Source: Acinetobacter schindleri CIP 107287 (lineage in GTDB: Bacteria > Pseudomonadota > Gammaproteobacteria > Pseudomonadales > Moraxellaceae). Taken from it: a stretch of DNA of 64,000 nt. The number at the start of each line of letters is the position of its first letter. Positions within the stretch are counted from its first letter, which is position 1. The translations under genes were made by a program, and so were the position numbers. Location of the stretch: assembly GCF_000368625.1 (NCBI RefSeq), contig NZ_KB849578.1:1-64000 (forward strand), in the 5' to 3' direction. The notes below the pieces were generated by a model that saw only the letters and a list, made by a program, of their open reading frames with translations, was not told the DNA's origin and ran no database searches. Positions 7,673 through 14,583 of the stretch are shown here, piece by piece.

Positions 7673-7975
7673 ATGAAAAATCAGTTAAAAATAGCAGTCA
7701 TGCTCGTTTTGAGTGTTTTATTGGTTGGGTGTGACAATACACCACCATCACAGCAATTGATTGAGTTTATTGCGAAATTCTATAACTGGATGTTTGCATT
7801 TGGATGGTTGGCGTTTTTATTTGGTTTGGTGAAAATGTACTGGCGACCACAAAAGGGATTTATGATAGTTGGTGCATCTGTGATTTTTTTGATAGCTGCA
7901 TACATGGCATTTTATTGTGCCATTATCTTTGATCCAAGATTTACTATCAAACTTGTTATACCGTTTTTGAATTGA
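7673..7975 (+). CDS. Small membrane lipoprotein
   Basis: A 100-residue protein with an N-terminal lipoprotein signal (LLVGC at residues 16-20) followed by two hydrophobic helices. A lipid-anchored protein with two further membrane helices is unusual; alternatively Cys20 is not lipidated and the protein has three TM segments. Only 12 nt from the gene upstream. Function unknown. Confidence 0.65.
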   Translation: MKNQLKIAVMLVLSVLLVGCDNTPPSQQLIEFIAKFYNWMFAFGWLAFLFGLVKMYWRPQKGFMIVGASVIFLIAAYMAFYCAIIFDPRFTIKLVIPFLN

Positions 7976-8011
7976 AATATAGAATTAAAGAACTAAATAA
8001 AACAGTTATCA

Positions 8012-8036
8012 AGCCGAAAGGTTAGGAGTACAGAAA
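8012..8036 (+). promoter_or_regulatory. GNRA hairpin leader without CCTAGG operator
   Basis: AGCC-GAAA-GGTT (8012-8023; G-U in the stem), AGGAG and ACAGAAA before an ATG: the standard leader, but no CCTAGG palindrome upstream. It may rely on upstream transcription or a weak AT-rich promoter around 7975-8000. Confidence 0.7.
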
Positions 8037-8123
8037 ATGTCAGTAAAACGAATACAAATTTTTGTTGAAGTATTTGCCCAGGGCTTAAAGGTTAGTTCCT
8101 GGTCAAGCTGCTTGTTGCGTTGA
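8037..8123 (+). CDS. 28-residue leader peptide or gene remnant
   Basis: A short ORF begins right after the shared leader with ATGTCAGTAAAACG, close to the MSAI start of other cassette genes, and stops after 28 codons. The stop TGA lies inside the GTTGCGTTGACGCAAC palindrome and overlaps the TTG of the next frame (TTGA). It may be a leader peptide coupling translation to the next gene, or a truncated cassette gene. Confidence 0.45.
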   Translation: MSVKRIQIFVEVFAQGLKVSSWSSCLLR

Positions 8124-8129
8124 CGCAAC
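8114..8129. promoter_or_regulatory. GTTGCG-N4-CGCAAC palindrome, copy 4
   Basis: GTTGCGTTGACGCAAC, spanning the stop of the 28-residue ORF and the start region of the next gene. Confidence 0.8.
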
Positions 8130-8362
8130 ATGAATTATCTGTGAGTAAAAAAATGTTTTTCTTATTAATTCTAATCACCATTGTAAGCATTGTTTTTGTC
8201 GTTGCTTTAATTGTATATGCATACAAATACCCTAAGCGTAAAACATATTTCTTTGCTTGTGCATGGGTTATTGCTTTAGGTGGGCTTGGTATAGGTGTAA
8301 TGCTGATTGATTATGAAAAGAATCAAGCTAAGCATGAACATGGTTTAAATCAAAAAAGGTGA
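8120..8362 (+). CDS. Small two-TM protein, unknown
   Basis: An 80-residue protein with two hydrophobic helices (residues 13-32 and 42-61) and a basic C-terminus. The start is uncertain: TTG 8120 overlaps the upstream stop (TTGA), while GTG 8141 and ATG 8153 are alternatives without a good ribosome site. Followed 3 nt later by another membrane protein gene. Confidence 0.6.
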   Translation: MTQHELSVSKKMFFLLILITIVSIVFVVALIVYAYKYPKRKTYFFACAWVIALGGLGIGVMLIDYEKNQAKHEHGLNQKR

Positions 8363-8365
8363 GTC

Positions 8366-8782
8366 GTGGAATTATTTAATCTATTTCAAATCGTAGGTGC
8401 TTTGCTGTTACTTATTGCGGGGCTTATTTTTATGATAGCAGGAAGGGAGCGTGGGCTGTTTCTAGCAATCATATTCTTTGGTGGTGGCTGCCTATCGGTT
8501 CTTACTGGAACATTGCTTGAAACGCAAAATAATCCGTCTAAGCGCTATATCAGTAAAGATGAAGCACGTGCAGCTAAAATGTTTAAGCAAAACTGTAAAC
8601 AAGTGAGCTTTATACAGGCAAATAATACGTCAGGCATTGGCGTGGGAATGACTGGCCAAGGTTCACCAGTATTAGGAACTGTTTCAAGCTCAAATGAGGA
8701 TAGTTTTGTTTATGTTTGTGATGGGAACGTTCAGTACACATTAACCTATGATATTGAGAAATACAGAAAGTTTTATCAATAA
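8366..8782 (+). CDS. Membrane protein, unknown
   Basis: A 138-residue protein with two N-terminal membrane helices (about 9-25 and 29-48) and a soluble domain containing two Cys and a Gly-rich stretch (GIGVGMTGQGSPV). GTG start after AGGTGA. Part of the tightly packed membrane-protein run 7256-9087. Confidence 0.65.
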   Translation: MELFNLFQIVGALLLLIAGLIFMIAGRERGLFLAIIFFGGGCLSVLTGTLLETQNNPSKRYISKDEARAAKMFKQNCKQVSFIQANNTSGIGVGMTGQGSPVLGTVSSSNEDSFVYVCDGNVQYTLTYDIEKYRKFYQ

Positions 8783-8805
8783 ATCTTTTTTGGAGGGTAT
8801 GAAAT

Positions 8806-9087
8806 ATGTCCGAATCTAATCAAAGCCCAGGTATTAAACTTACACCGCTTCTATTGTTGGCCATTCCATTAGCTATGTATTCCCATAGTAAAGGCATTGG
8901 TATTGAAGACATTAGAAATTATCTTTTTTGGATATGGATTGTTTGTTTTGTGGCTACATTTGCAATAATGACAATAGGGGAGTCAAACACTAAGAATCCT
9001 ATGCACTTTCAAAAGAGTGTAATGGCCTTCGGCATGTTTGGAACAGTAAATTTTATACTATGGCTTTTTGCTAAGTTGATGGGTTAA
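8806..9087 (+). CDS. Membrane protein, unknown
   Basis: A 93-residue protein with about three hydrophobic helices (residues 12-25, 37-58 and 71-91). TTGGAGGG provides the ribosome site. Last gene of the run, followed by a strong hairpin at 9165. No family recognised. Confidence 0.65.
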   Translation: MSESNQSPGIKLTPLLLLAIPLAMYSHSKGIGIEDIRNYLFWIWIVCFVATFAIMTIGESNTKNPMHFQKSVMAFGMFGTVNFILWLFAKLMG

Positions 9088-9164
9088 GGCATAGCGAGAG
9101 TTCAAAATCTTATTTTTATGTTGAAGCAAAATCACTTTTCAAATTTTTGCGAAAAATTAATAAT

Positions 9165-9195
9165 ATTTAAAGACACCTTTTATGTGTCTTTAAAT
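9165..9195. terminator. Bidirectional terminator
   Basis: A 12-bp stem (ATTTAAAGACAC with GTGTCTTTAAAT) and 7-nt loop, between convergent genes. Confidence 0.75.
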
Positions 9196-9211
9196 AGGTG
9201 CATATTCTTAC

Positions 9212-10294
9212 TTAAGCTATCTTATCTTTTGGTACTCCACCAACAATTTTAAAAGGTATCCAATGGTTCACCCACTTTTCACGGCTGCCACGTTTACCTA
9301 ACCAATAAAAGTTCCAATGAGGTTTACGTGGGTGGGGTTTTTTTGTGGTGACATAGTTTCCACTTTTCAAATCATCTTCACGCTGTTTAAGCGCATCATT
9401 AATTTTCCGATTTGTTTCAGTACCAACAATGGTTGGCTTATATTTATTTGCTTCAAATAAACGCAGCTCACGTTTAACAAGTTCAAGCTTGGGTTTATAT
9501 TTGACTGGCTCATTGGTTAAATTTCTAAAATCGGGTTCCTTTTGGCTAAACCATAGAATCAGGTTAATCAGTTTTTTTTGTAGTTCCATGTAGGTTGTAA
9601 TTTCATCTTCATCCGGCTTCTTATTTTCATCAAAGAATGTATCAATGAAGTCTGTCATGCAGTCTTCAACTGTCGAATCAAAATCACCATCTTCCGGGAA
9701 ATTCATTGTTATAGTTTTGGCCATACCTGAATCAGTGTATACCGTGGTAAACAAGACTGGCTTATCATGAAGTGTGTTTTTAGCAAAAATAACCCCCACG
9801 ACCATTTCATCATTCACATACAAATTTGCATTATCTGTTTGGATGTAAATTGCGAGGTCAGGCAAGTTAAGTAAGAATCCGGGCAAACTTCGGTTGTATT
9901 CCGTTTTAACAAGCATTTGGATTACTTGATCTTCAAAGCGGTAAATGTTCTTTGTAAGTGACCAGGAACCCAGGGTAATAATTTCACCAATGTTGCAAGG
10001 CAATTGGTTGATAAAGGATAGGGGAATTTCCGTAGACTCAGATTGAATACCCATAATATTCTGAGTTCTTTTTAACCGGGTGCGCCAAATAGGATCTTTA
10101 CAATCTAAAGCTGCATAAGTCCACTCGTCACCACTAATTAAACACTCATGTAAATCATCTGATTTTTGGCGGTCTATTGCATACGCTTCAACTCTTTTAA
10201 TCAAACCAGTTAGATTTATTTTTACGTGCTCTAATCGGGCTGTAATAACTTTTAAAGGTAATCCAATTTTAGGATCTAAGTCTTTGTTACGCAT
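9212..10294 (-). CDS. AcrVA2-like protein (candidate anti-CRISPR)
   Basis: A 360-residue protein. Three stretches match, from memory, the AcrVA2 family of Cas12a inhibitors: LLNLPDLAIYI near residue 142, LILWFSQKEPDF near 245, and a C-terminal KKPHPRKPHWNFYWLG followed by WVNHWIPFKIVGG. AcrVA2 is reported to lower Cas12a by acting on its nascent chain and mRNA; the family is wide on plasmids and not every member need do this. The protein is slightly longer than the Moraxella one. Minus strand, with no CCTAGG promoter. Confidence 0.65.
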   Translation of the reverse strand: MRNKDLDPKIGLPLKVITARLEHVKINLTGLIKRVEAYAIDRQKSDDLHECLISGDEWTYAALDCKDPIWRTRLKRTQNIMGIQSESTEIPLSFINQLPCNIGEIITLGSWSLTKNIYRFEDQVIQMLVKTEYNRSLPGFLLNLPDLAIYIQTDNANLYVNDEMVVGVIFAKNTLHDKPVLFTTVYTDSGMAKTITMNFPEDGDFDSTVEDCMTDFIDTFFDENKKPDEDEITTYMELQKKLINLILWFSQKEPDFRNLTNEPVKYKPKLELVKRELRLFEANKYKPTIVGTETNRKINDALKQREDDLKSGNYVTTKKPHPRKPHWNFYWLGKRGSREKWVNHWIPFKIVGGVPKDKIA

Positions 10295-10379
10295 TTATGT
10301 GAACTGCCATATAAAATATAAATAGTATTCATTACGATGCTATAGCTTAACTCTAGCTTGATTTGCAGCAAGAATAAAG

Positions 10380-10455
10380 TTGTATTTATAACCTAGGTTA
10401 TATATAATAAAGGCTCAACTATCAATCAAACCGAAAGGTTAGGAGTAGAGAGAAA
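10380..10455 (+). promoter_or_regulatory. CCTAGG promoter and GNRA leader, copy 3
   Basis: TTGTAT (10380-10385), 17-bp spacer with operator 10387-10402, TATAAT (10403-10408); hairpin AACC-GAAA-GGTT 10429-10440, AGGAG 10441-10445. Confidence 0.88.
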
Positions 10456-11181
10456 ATGAATTCTCATGTGGATTTTGAGCCAACTAAAAAGAAGTTCTCA
10501 TTTCAAGAACTTGAAAAATTGTTCGATGAAATCTTTCTTAAAATTGACCGCAGCAAAAGCCGTTTTGAAGTGTTTAAAGACTTTGTTACTTGTTCAGCTT
10601 GTGCCTTAAGAAATAGTTTGTCCGGTATCAGTAAAAATCTAGTTGTGCAAAGCCTGGAAGATGAATACCACAAAATTATGGCCAAGTATTCAAAGGAAGA
10701 TAAAAGCAATATTCATCATTTGTTTGGCTTACTTATCGCAATGATGGAAGCACGTGCATTACCACATGATGTTTTAGGTGATCTTTACATGCGCTTTGAA
10801 TTTGGTTCATCACACAATGGCCAACACTTTACGCCTACACATATTTCAAATTTATTGGCAGTAATGAATTCTGGCCAAATTCCTGAGTTAATCAAACAAA
10901 AAGGGTATGTCTCTTGTGTCGATCCGGCTTGTGGTGCAGGTTCCACTTTGTTGGCAAAAGTTAAATGTGTCATTGATGGTGGATTTAACCCGGCTAAGCA
11001 TCTTTATATGGAGGGAACCGATATTGATCGGCTAGTGGCTCTGATGTGCTATGTGCAACTTAGCTTGTGGAATGTTCCCGGCCGTGTATTTGTTGGTGAT
11101 AGTTTAACGTTAAAAATGCGTGAAATGTGGATTACCCCGGCATACGTTCACGGCGCATGGTATCGAAAATTAAATCATTAA
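10456..11181 (+). CDS. N6-adenine methylase-like protein without NPPY
   Basis: A 241-residue protein with the start of an HsdM-type N6 methyltransferase fold: GQHFTPTHIS (motif X), DPACGAGSTLL (SAM-binding motif I) and a motif II-like TDIDRLVALM. It ends at GDSLTL without the catalytic NPPY/F motif. It may bind SAM without methylating, or act as an antirestriction factor or decoy; a truncated enzyme is the other reading. The CCTAGG promoter and its own terminator make it one cassette. Confidence 0.75.
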   Translation: MNSHVDFEPTKKKFSFQELEKLFDEIFLKIDRSKSRFEVFKDFVTCSACALRNSLSGISKNLVVQSLEDEYHKIMAKYSKEDKSNIHHLFGLLIAMMEARALPHDVLGDLYMRFEFGSSHNGQHFTPTHISNLLAVMNSGQIPELIKQKGYVSCVDPACGAGSTLLAKVKCVIDGGFNPAKHLYMEGTDIDRLVALMCYVQLSLWNVPGRVFVGDSLTLKMREMWITPAYVHGAWYRKLNH

Positions 11182-11187
11182 TATTTG

Positions 11188-11218
11188 GTCTGCCTAGCTA
11201 AACGCTAGGCAGACTTTT
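11188..11218 (+). terminator. Rho-independent terminator
   Basis: An 11-bp stem (GTCTGCCTAGC with GCTAGGCAGAC), TAAAC loop, then TTTT. Confidence 0.85.
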
Positions 11219-11227
11219 GAGGTTGGT

Positions 11228-11521
11228 ATGAGTAAAAATCAAACAAGAACTGGATATATTTTTTTCCACTGGATGATGCTATTGGCAATGATGTTAGCTT
11301 TTGGGCTATTTGCTAAGTATCGAGACAACATTGATCTTGTATTTGATACAGCGATAAAGATCGGCCTATGGGTGACATTATGTTGGGTTTTCCTGGTAAT
11401 TTTGCTTGCTTTTTCGATGGATCATAAAAGTTCAAGGTATACGGAAACTTTATTTAATGTGAGTGGTTGTGCTGTAATGACTTTAATTTTCGTGGGCTTA
11501 GTTTCTGTAATGCGCCCATAA
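11228..11521 (+). CDS. Membrane protein, unknown
   Basis: A 97-residue protein with about three hydrophobic helices (12-29, 43-61, 76-93). GAGGTTGG precedes the ATG. It starts 10 nt after the terminator of the methylase-like gene, so it depends on readthrough or a weak own promoter. Function unknown. Confidence 0.62.
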   Translation: MSKNQTRTGYIFFHWMMLLAMMLAFGLFAKYRDNIDLVFDTAIKIGLWVTLCWVFLVILLAFSMDHKSSRYTETLFNVSGCAVMTLIFVGLVSVMRP

Positions 11522-11544
11522 TTTATATAATAGGATTCCAAAAA

Positions 11545-12087
11545 ATGGAAAATGCAGATTATTTTTATGTACCTAATGAATTAGATAATAAGGGGGATGT
11601 TAAGCGTCTTGTTGTCGCTATTCTTTGTGTCGGGCTTCTTTTCTTTGCTGCTTATGTACTTATCTCTTATGTAGGTGAGTTTCCAATTACTGCACATTTA
11701 CCACTTTATGCTGTGGTTTGGACGGCTTCAACAGTTTTTCTTGTGATTAAATTCTTAAATAATCAAGCTGCATTGAAGCCTGAATTGGTTTTAGAGTTAA
11801 TCAAAAATTGTAGTGATACGCCAAAACTTAAAGATACAATTCTGAATATTATTAAGGTTCAAGAAAAAATAACCAAGAGTGATTTATTTAGAATTCTTTA
11901 TGTTCTCCAAGAAGATCTTTCGGGGCTTTATGTAAAAAACTATCGGGATCTTGTGGGAATTGACAAGGATCAAGAAGCAGAAAATATAGCGAAAGGTGAA
12001 GCAGAAGTTGAAAGTTATACCAAAAGTATAGCTGTACTAGAAAATGCTTTACAAAATATGAAACTCCGTGAAGAAAGAGGTGGATAG
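11545..12087 (+). CDS. Two-TM protein with helical tail
   Basis: A 180-residue protein with two membrane segments (about 22-43 and 52-70) and a long helical cytoplasmic region ending in a coiled-coil-like stretch (residues 145-177). ATG 11545 follows AGGA; an earlier in-frame ATG at 11467 lies inside the upstream gene. Same architecture as the protein at 2308-2814. Function unknown. Confidence 0.62.
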   Translation: MENADYFYVPNELDNKGDVKRLVVAILCVGLLFFAAYVLISYVGEFPITAHLPLYAVVWTASTVFLVIKFLNNQAALKPELVLELIKNCSDTPKLKDTILNIIKVQEKITKSDLFRILYVLQEDLSGLYVKNYRDLVGIDKDQEAENIAKGEAEVESYTKSIAVLENALQNMKLREERGG

Positions 12088-12199
12088 TTCTATTTTGCGC
12101 TCATTTGCGATTTAAGCGGGGTTTAGGTGTTTTTGTTGCTAGTGTGCGTTATTTTGTTTTGAGTCGTATTGTGAAGAGAATAGTGCTATTTAAGCGCTA

Positions 12200-12400
12200 T
12201 TTTTTTTGGGCGTTCCCTTTCAGGTCGTGCTCTAGTTTTTCTAAGCAGCATAGCTGCTAAGAAAAATCGAACCAAAATTTATGCCTGGACCATCAAAGAT
12301 GGTCTGTCATAAATTCCGTTTCGCCCCGTTCGGGCTAGGATCACTAACGCACCCAGGTTTAAATGGTGGTTGTGATAGCACAGTAGGTTTTTGGCCAATA
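12200..12400 (+). other. Hairpin-rich non-coding stretch
   Basis: No credible gene. Three successive hairpins are visible: TTTTTCTAAGCAGC with GCTGCTAAGAAAAA (14 bp, one mismatch, about 12235-12265), ATTTATG..GACCATC with GATGGTC..CATAAAT (about 12278-12315), and CCCG-TT-CGGG (about 12325-12335). The preceding GCGTTCCCTTTCAGGTCG recurs near 16670 before another hairpin-rich stretch. Could be a small RNA or remnant. Confidence 0.45.
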
Positions 12401-12420
12401 TGCAGTTTTTATTTGTTGCA

Positions 12421-12598
12421 GTCACAAGGTATTAGTGAGCTGCAAAAAATCACAGATTTTTATGGCTCCCGAAACCTTGTTCTGTGGCCACCACGGATGA
12501 ACCAACTTAAGGGATTGTTGTAATCAGGGAGTAGGAAGGTGGACAGGCGAAGATCCCGGCTGTGGCGGTAGACACCGCCTACAGATTTCTTTCATTGA
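12421..12598 (+). repeat. 177-bp structured repeat, copy B
   Basis: Perfect outer stem ACAAGGT with ACCTTGT. Identity to copy A continues with small changes through the AAAACCAGGC element into the promoter at 12706. About 45 bp upstream (TTGGCCAATATGCAG) are shared with copy D on the other strand. Confidence 0.87.
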
Positions 12599-12705
12599 GA
12601 ATTCAAAAACATAAGTCATTGATTTAATTAGTAAAATAATAATTAAAACCAGGCGAAATAAATTATAAGTTATTGTTTTATAAAGGTTTAATTAAAGCAA
12701 AAAGA

Positions 12706-12779
12706 TTGCATTTATAACCTAGGTTATATATAATTAAGACTCAAGATTCAATCAAACCGAAAGGTTAGGAGTACAGAAA
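12706..12779 (+). promoter_or_regulatory. CCTAGG promoter and GNRA leader, copy 4
   Basis: TTGCAT 12706-12711, operator 12713-12728, TATAAT 12729-12734 (17-bp spacer); hairpin AACC-GAAA-GGTT 12755-12766, AGGAG 12767-12771. Confidence 0.88.
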
Positions 12780-13334
12780 ATGAAAATCCAATTTTTAAAA
12801 GACGTTAGCAGCATTGCAGAACTTAAAAAGACTTATCAAAAACTTTGTTTTAAACACCATCCCGACCGTGGCGGTAACACTGAAACAATGCAGATCATCA
12901 ATGCAGAATATGATTTTTTGTTAAAAAACCTTATTGATCAGGAAGAGGAAAGCGAATATTCAGAAGAAAAATTTTGGCAAAGTAAAGAACAACAAACAGA
13001 AGTTGAACAAGTTATTCATGCGAAAATTCAGGAAATTATCGGGGCTAATTTGGACGGCATCAAAATTGAAATTATTGGCGTGTGGATTTGGTTATCAGGT
13101 GAAACCAAGGAGCATAAAGAAAAATTAAAAGAGCTTGGCTTTTCATGGAATCCAAAACATAAAAAATGGTCATTTGCAGGGAAAAAAAGCCAAGGTTGGA
13201 GCAGAAAAAGCATTAACCATATTCGCAAAAAATACGGCTCTCAAAGTGTTAAGAATGAGAAAGGAGAACAAGCCGAAAGTAAAAAAACAGATCAAAAAGG
13301 AAGTGCAATTCCAAGCAAGGCAAAATTAGCCTAA
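12780..13334 (+). CDS. J-domain (DnaJ-like) protein
   Basis: A 184-residue protein. Residues 1-50 form a J-domain with the HPD motif (KHHPDRGGNTE), which stimulates Hsp70 ATPases. Residues 95-150 form a second small domain (GVWIWLSGETKEHKEKLKEL, then GFSWNPKHKKWSFAG) seen attached to various phage and plasmid proteins; the C-terminus is Lys/Ser-rich. It probably recruits host DnaK during establishment or replication. A single-gene cassette with CCTAGG promoter and terminator. Confidence 0.8.
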   Translation: MKIQFLKDVSSIAELKKTYQKLCFKHHPDRGGNTETMQIINAEYDFLLKNLIDQEEESEYSEEKFWQSKEQQTEVEQVIHAKIQEIIGANLDGIKIEIIGVWIWLSGETKEHKEKLKELGFSWNPKHKKWSFAGKKSQGWSRKSINHIRKKYGSQSVKNEKGEQAESKKTDQKGSAIPSKAKLA

Positions 13335-13349
13335 GCAGAAAATAAAAAG

Positions 13350-13372
13350 CCACTGGAAACAGTGGTTTTTTT
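13350..13372 (+). terminator. Cassette terminator CCACTG-GAAA-CAGTGG
   Basis: 6-bp stem, GAAA tetraloop, seven T. The same hairpin ends the cassettes at 14394 and 15672. Confidence 0.88.
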
Positions 13373-13465
13373 ATGTCATTGATTTTATTAACAATATTGT
13401 GTTTAAAACCAGGCGAAATAAATTATAAGTTATTGTTTTATAAAGGTTTAATTAAAGTAAAAAGA

Positions 13466-13539
13466 TTGCATTTATAACCTAGGTTATATATAATTAAGAC
13501 TCAATAATCAATCAAGCCGAAAGGTTAGGAGTATCGAGA
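13466..13539 (+). promoter_or_regulatory. CCTAGG promoter and GNRA leader, copy 5
   Basis: TTGCAT 13466-13471, operator 13473-13488, TATAAT 13489-13494; hairpin AGCC-GAAA-GGTT 13515-13526 (G-U pair), AGGAG. The upstream AAAACCAGGC element is nearly identical to copy 4. Confidence 0.88.
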
Positions 13540-14022
13540 ATGTCAGCAATTAATCAAGACCAAATTATCTCTTACAGCTATATGTCTGAGGGTAAAAAAC
13601 TGGAATCAATGTACAGCTATGCGTACTTAAAAGATGGTGAGTTTTTTAGCTTGGGCGATAATTTAAGTATCAGTGCTGTAACTGAAAAGTTAAAAATGTG
13701 GGGTTATCAAAATCCTATTGTAACCGTAGAGCTAGAAGAGGATTTTTATAAAAGAACAAGTGACCTTGGGAGCATTACAGAAATAGATCAAGAGCGCTTT
13801 AGTGATGCTTTTAACTGTTTGCCACCATTGCGCCATAATAGCAGTACCAGTTATGAAATTTTTATGCTCAGAGAAGAAATTGCAGCAGGGTATTTTAGTT
13901 TTTTTGTTCGAGTTGATGGGCGTTTTTTTGAAATGAAAGAACATTTTAAAAAATCATTTTCCGAATTGCAGACGAAAATTTTTGATCATATCAAAGCTGA
14001 ATCGGAAGCAGTTACAGCATAA
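13540..14022 (+). CDS. CCTAGG-regulon protein, DUF1419-like
   Basis: A 160-residue acidic protein starting MSAINQ like two other cassette genes. The core LPPLR...YEIFMLREEIAAGYFSFFV..GRFFEMK recalls, from memory, the DUF1419 pattern of plasmid proteins; function of that family is unknown to me. Single-gene cassette. An early-expressed anti-defence or establishment role is inferred from position only. Confidence 0.68.
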   Translation: MSAINQDQIISYSYMSEGKKLESMYSYAYLKDGEFFSLGDNLSISAVTEKLKMWGYQNPIVTVELEEDFYKRTSDLGSITEIDQERFSDAFNCLPPLRHNSSTSYEIFMLREEIAAGYFSFFVRVDGRFFEMKEHFKKSFSELQTKIFDHIKAESEAVTA

Positions 14023-14029
14023 AAAAAAG

Positions 14030-14060
14030 GGGAGGGCTTCGGCTCTCTCTTCACTTTTAT
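14030..14060 (+). terminator. Terminator with UUCG loop
   Basis: GGGAGGGC-TTCG-GCTCTCTC with two G-U pairs, followed by a T-rich stretch. Same hairpin at 16314. Confidence 0.7.
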
Positions 14061-14091
14061 AAATCATGCTTAAGGCAAGGAATGAAAAAAA

Positions 14092-14385
14092 ATGTCAGAA
14101 AACACTGAAATAAAGCAAGCTGTGAAAGTATCAAAAACGAGTATTAATTATGCTCAAAAACGAGGGCTAAAAGTTGTTATAGATGAAAAAAATCAAGCCG
14201 TATATTTGCACCATAACAAGAAAAAAAAGGAATGGGCTTGCTGTTATTCAATCGAAAGAAGAGGTTTATTTTTTAAAAGTTCACATTTAAATTTTACCAT
14301 TAAACAGGAATTGCCGTACTGGGTGACAAGTGATAAACATTTCAGGGAGGTAATAGAATTTATTGCCACCGAGCTAAAAAACTAA
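14092..14385 (+). CDS. Small basic protein, unknown
   Basis: A 97-residue Lys-rich protein with no recognised family. It follows the DUF1419-like gene after an imperfect terminator and has no CCTAGG promoter, so it is likely the second gene of that unit. It ends at a cassette terminator. AAGGAA is the ribosome site. Confidence 0.65.
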   Translation: MSENTEIKQAVKVSKTSINYAQKRGLKVVIDEKNQAVYLHHNKKKKEWACCYSIERRGLFFKSSHLNFTIKQELPYWVTSDKHFREVIEFIATELKN

Positions 14386-14393
14386 AGTTTAAG

Positions 14394-14416
14394 CCACTGG
14401 GAACAGTGGTTTTTTT
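14394..14416 (+). terminator. Cassette terminator CCACTG-GGAA-CAGTGG
   Basis: Same hairpin as at 13350 with GGAA (still GNRA) in the loop, then seven T. Confidence 0.85.
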
Positions 14417-14509
14417 ATGTCATTGATTTTATTGACTATATTATGGTTAAAACCAGGCAAAATAAATCATAAGTTATTGTTTTATATATATTTATTATCT
14501 AATAAAAAG

Positions 14510-14583
14510 TTGTATTTATAACCTAGGTTATATATAATTAAGACTCAGCAAACAATCAAACCGAAAGGTTAGGAGTATCGAGA
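14510..14583 (+). promoter_or_regulatory. CCTAGG promoter and GNRA leader, copy 6
   Basis: TTGTAT 14510-14515, operator 14517-14532, TATAAT 14533-14538; hairpin AACC-GAAA-GGTT 14559-14570, AGGAG 14571-14575. Confidence 0.88.

Noticed and set aside
12281..12523. 80-codon frame across hairpins and repeat B
   Set aside because: It runs through the non-coding hairpins and the 177-bp repeat, has no ribosome site, and is not kept as a frame in the other copies.
13028..13228. Minus-strand frame opposite the J-domain gene
   Set aside because: Overlaps a clear J-domain gene and lacks a ribosome site.
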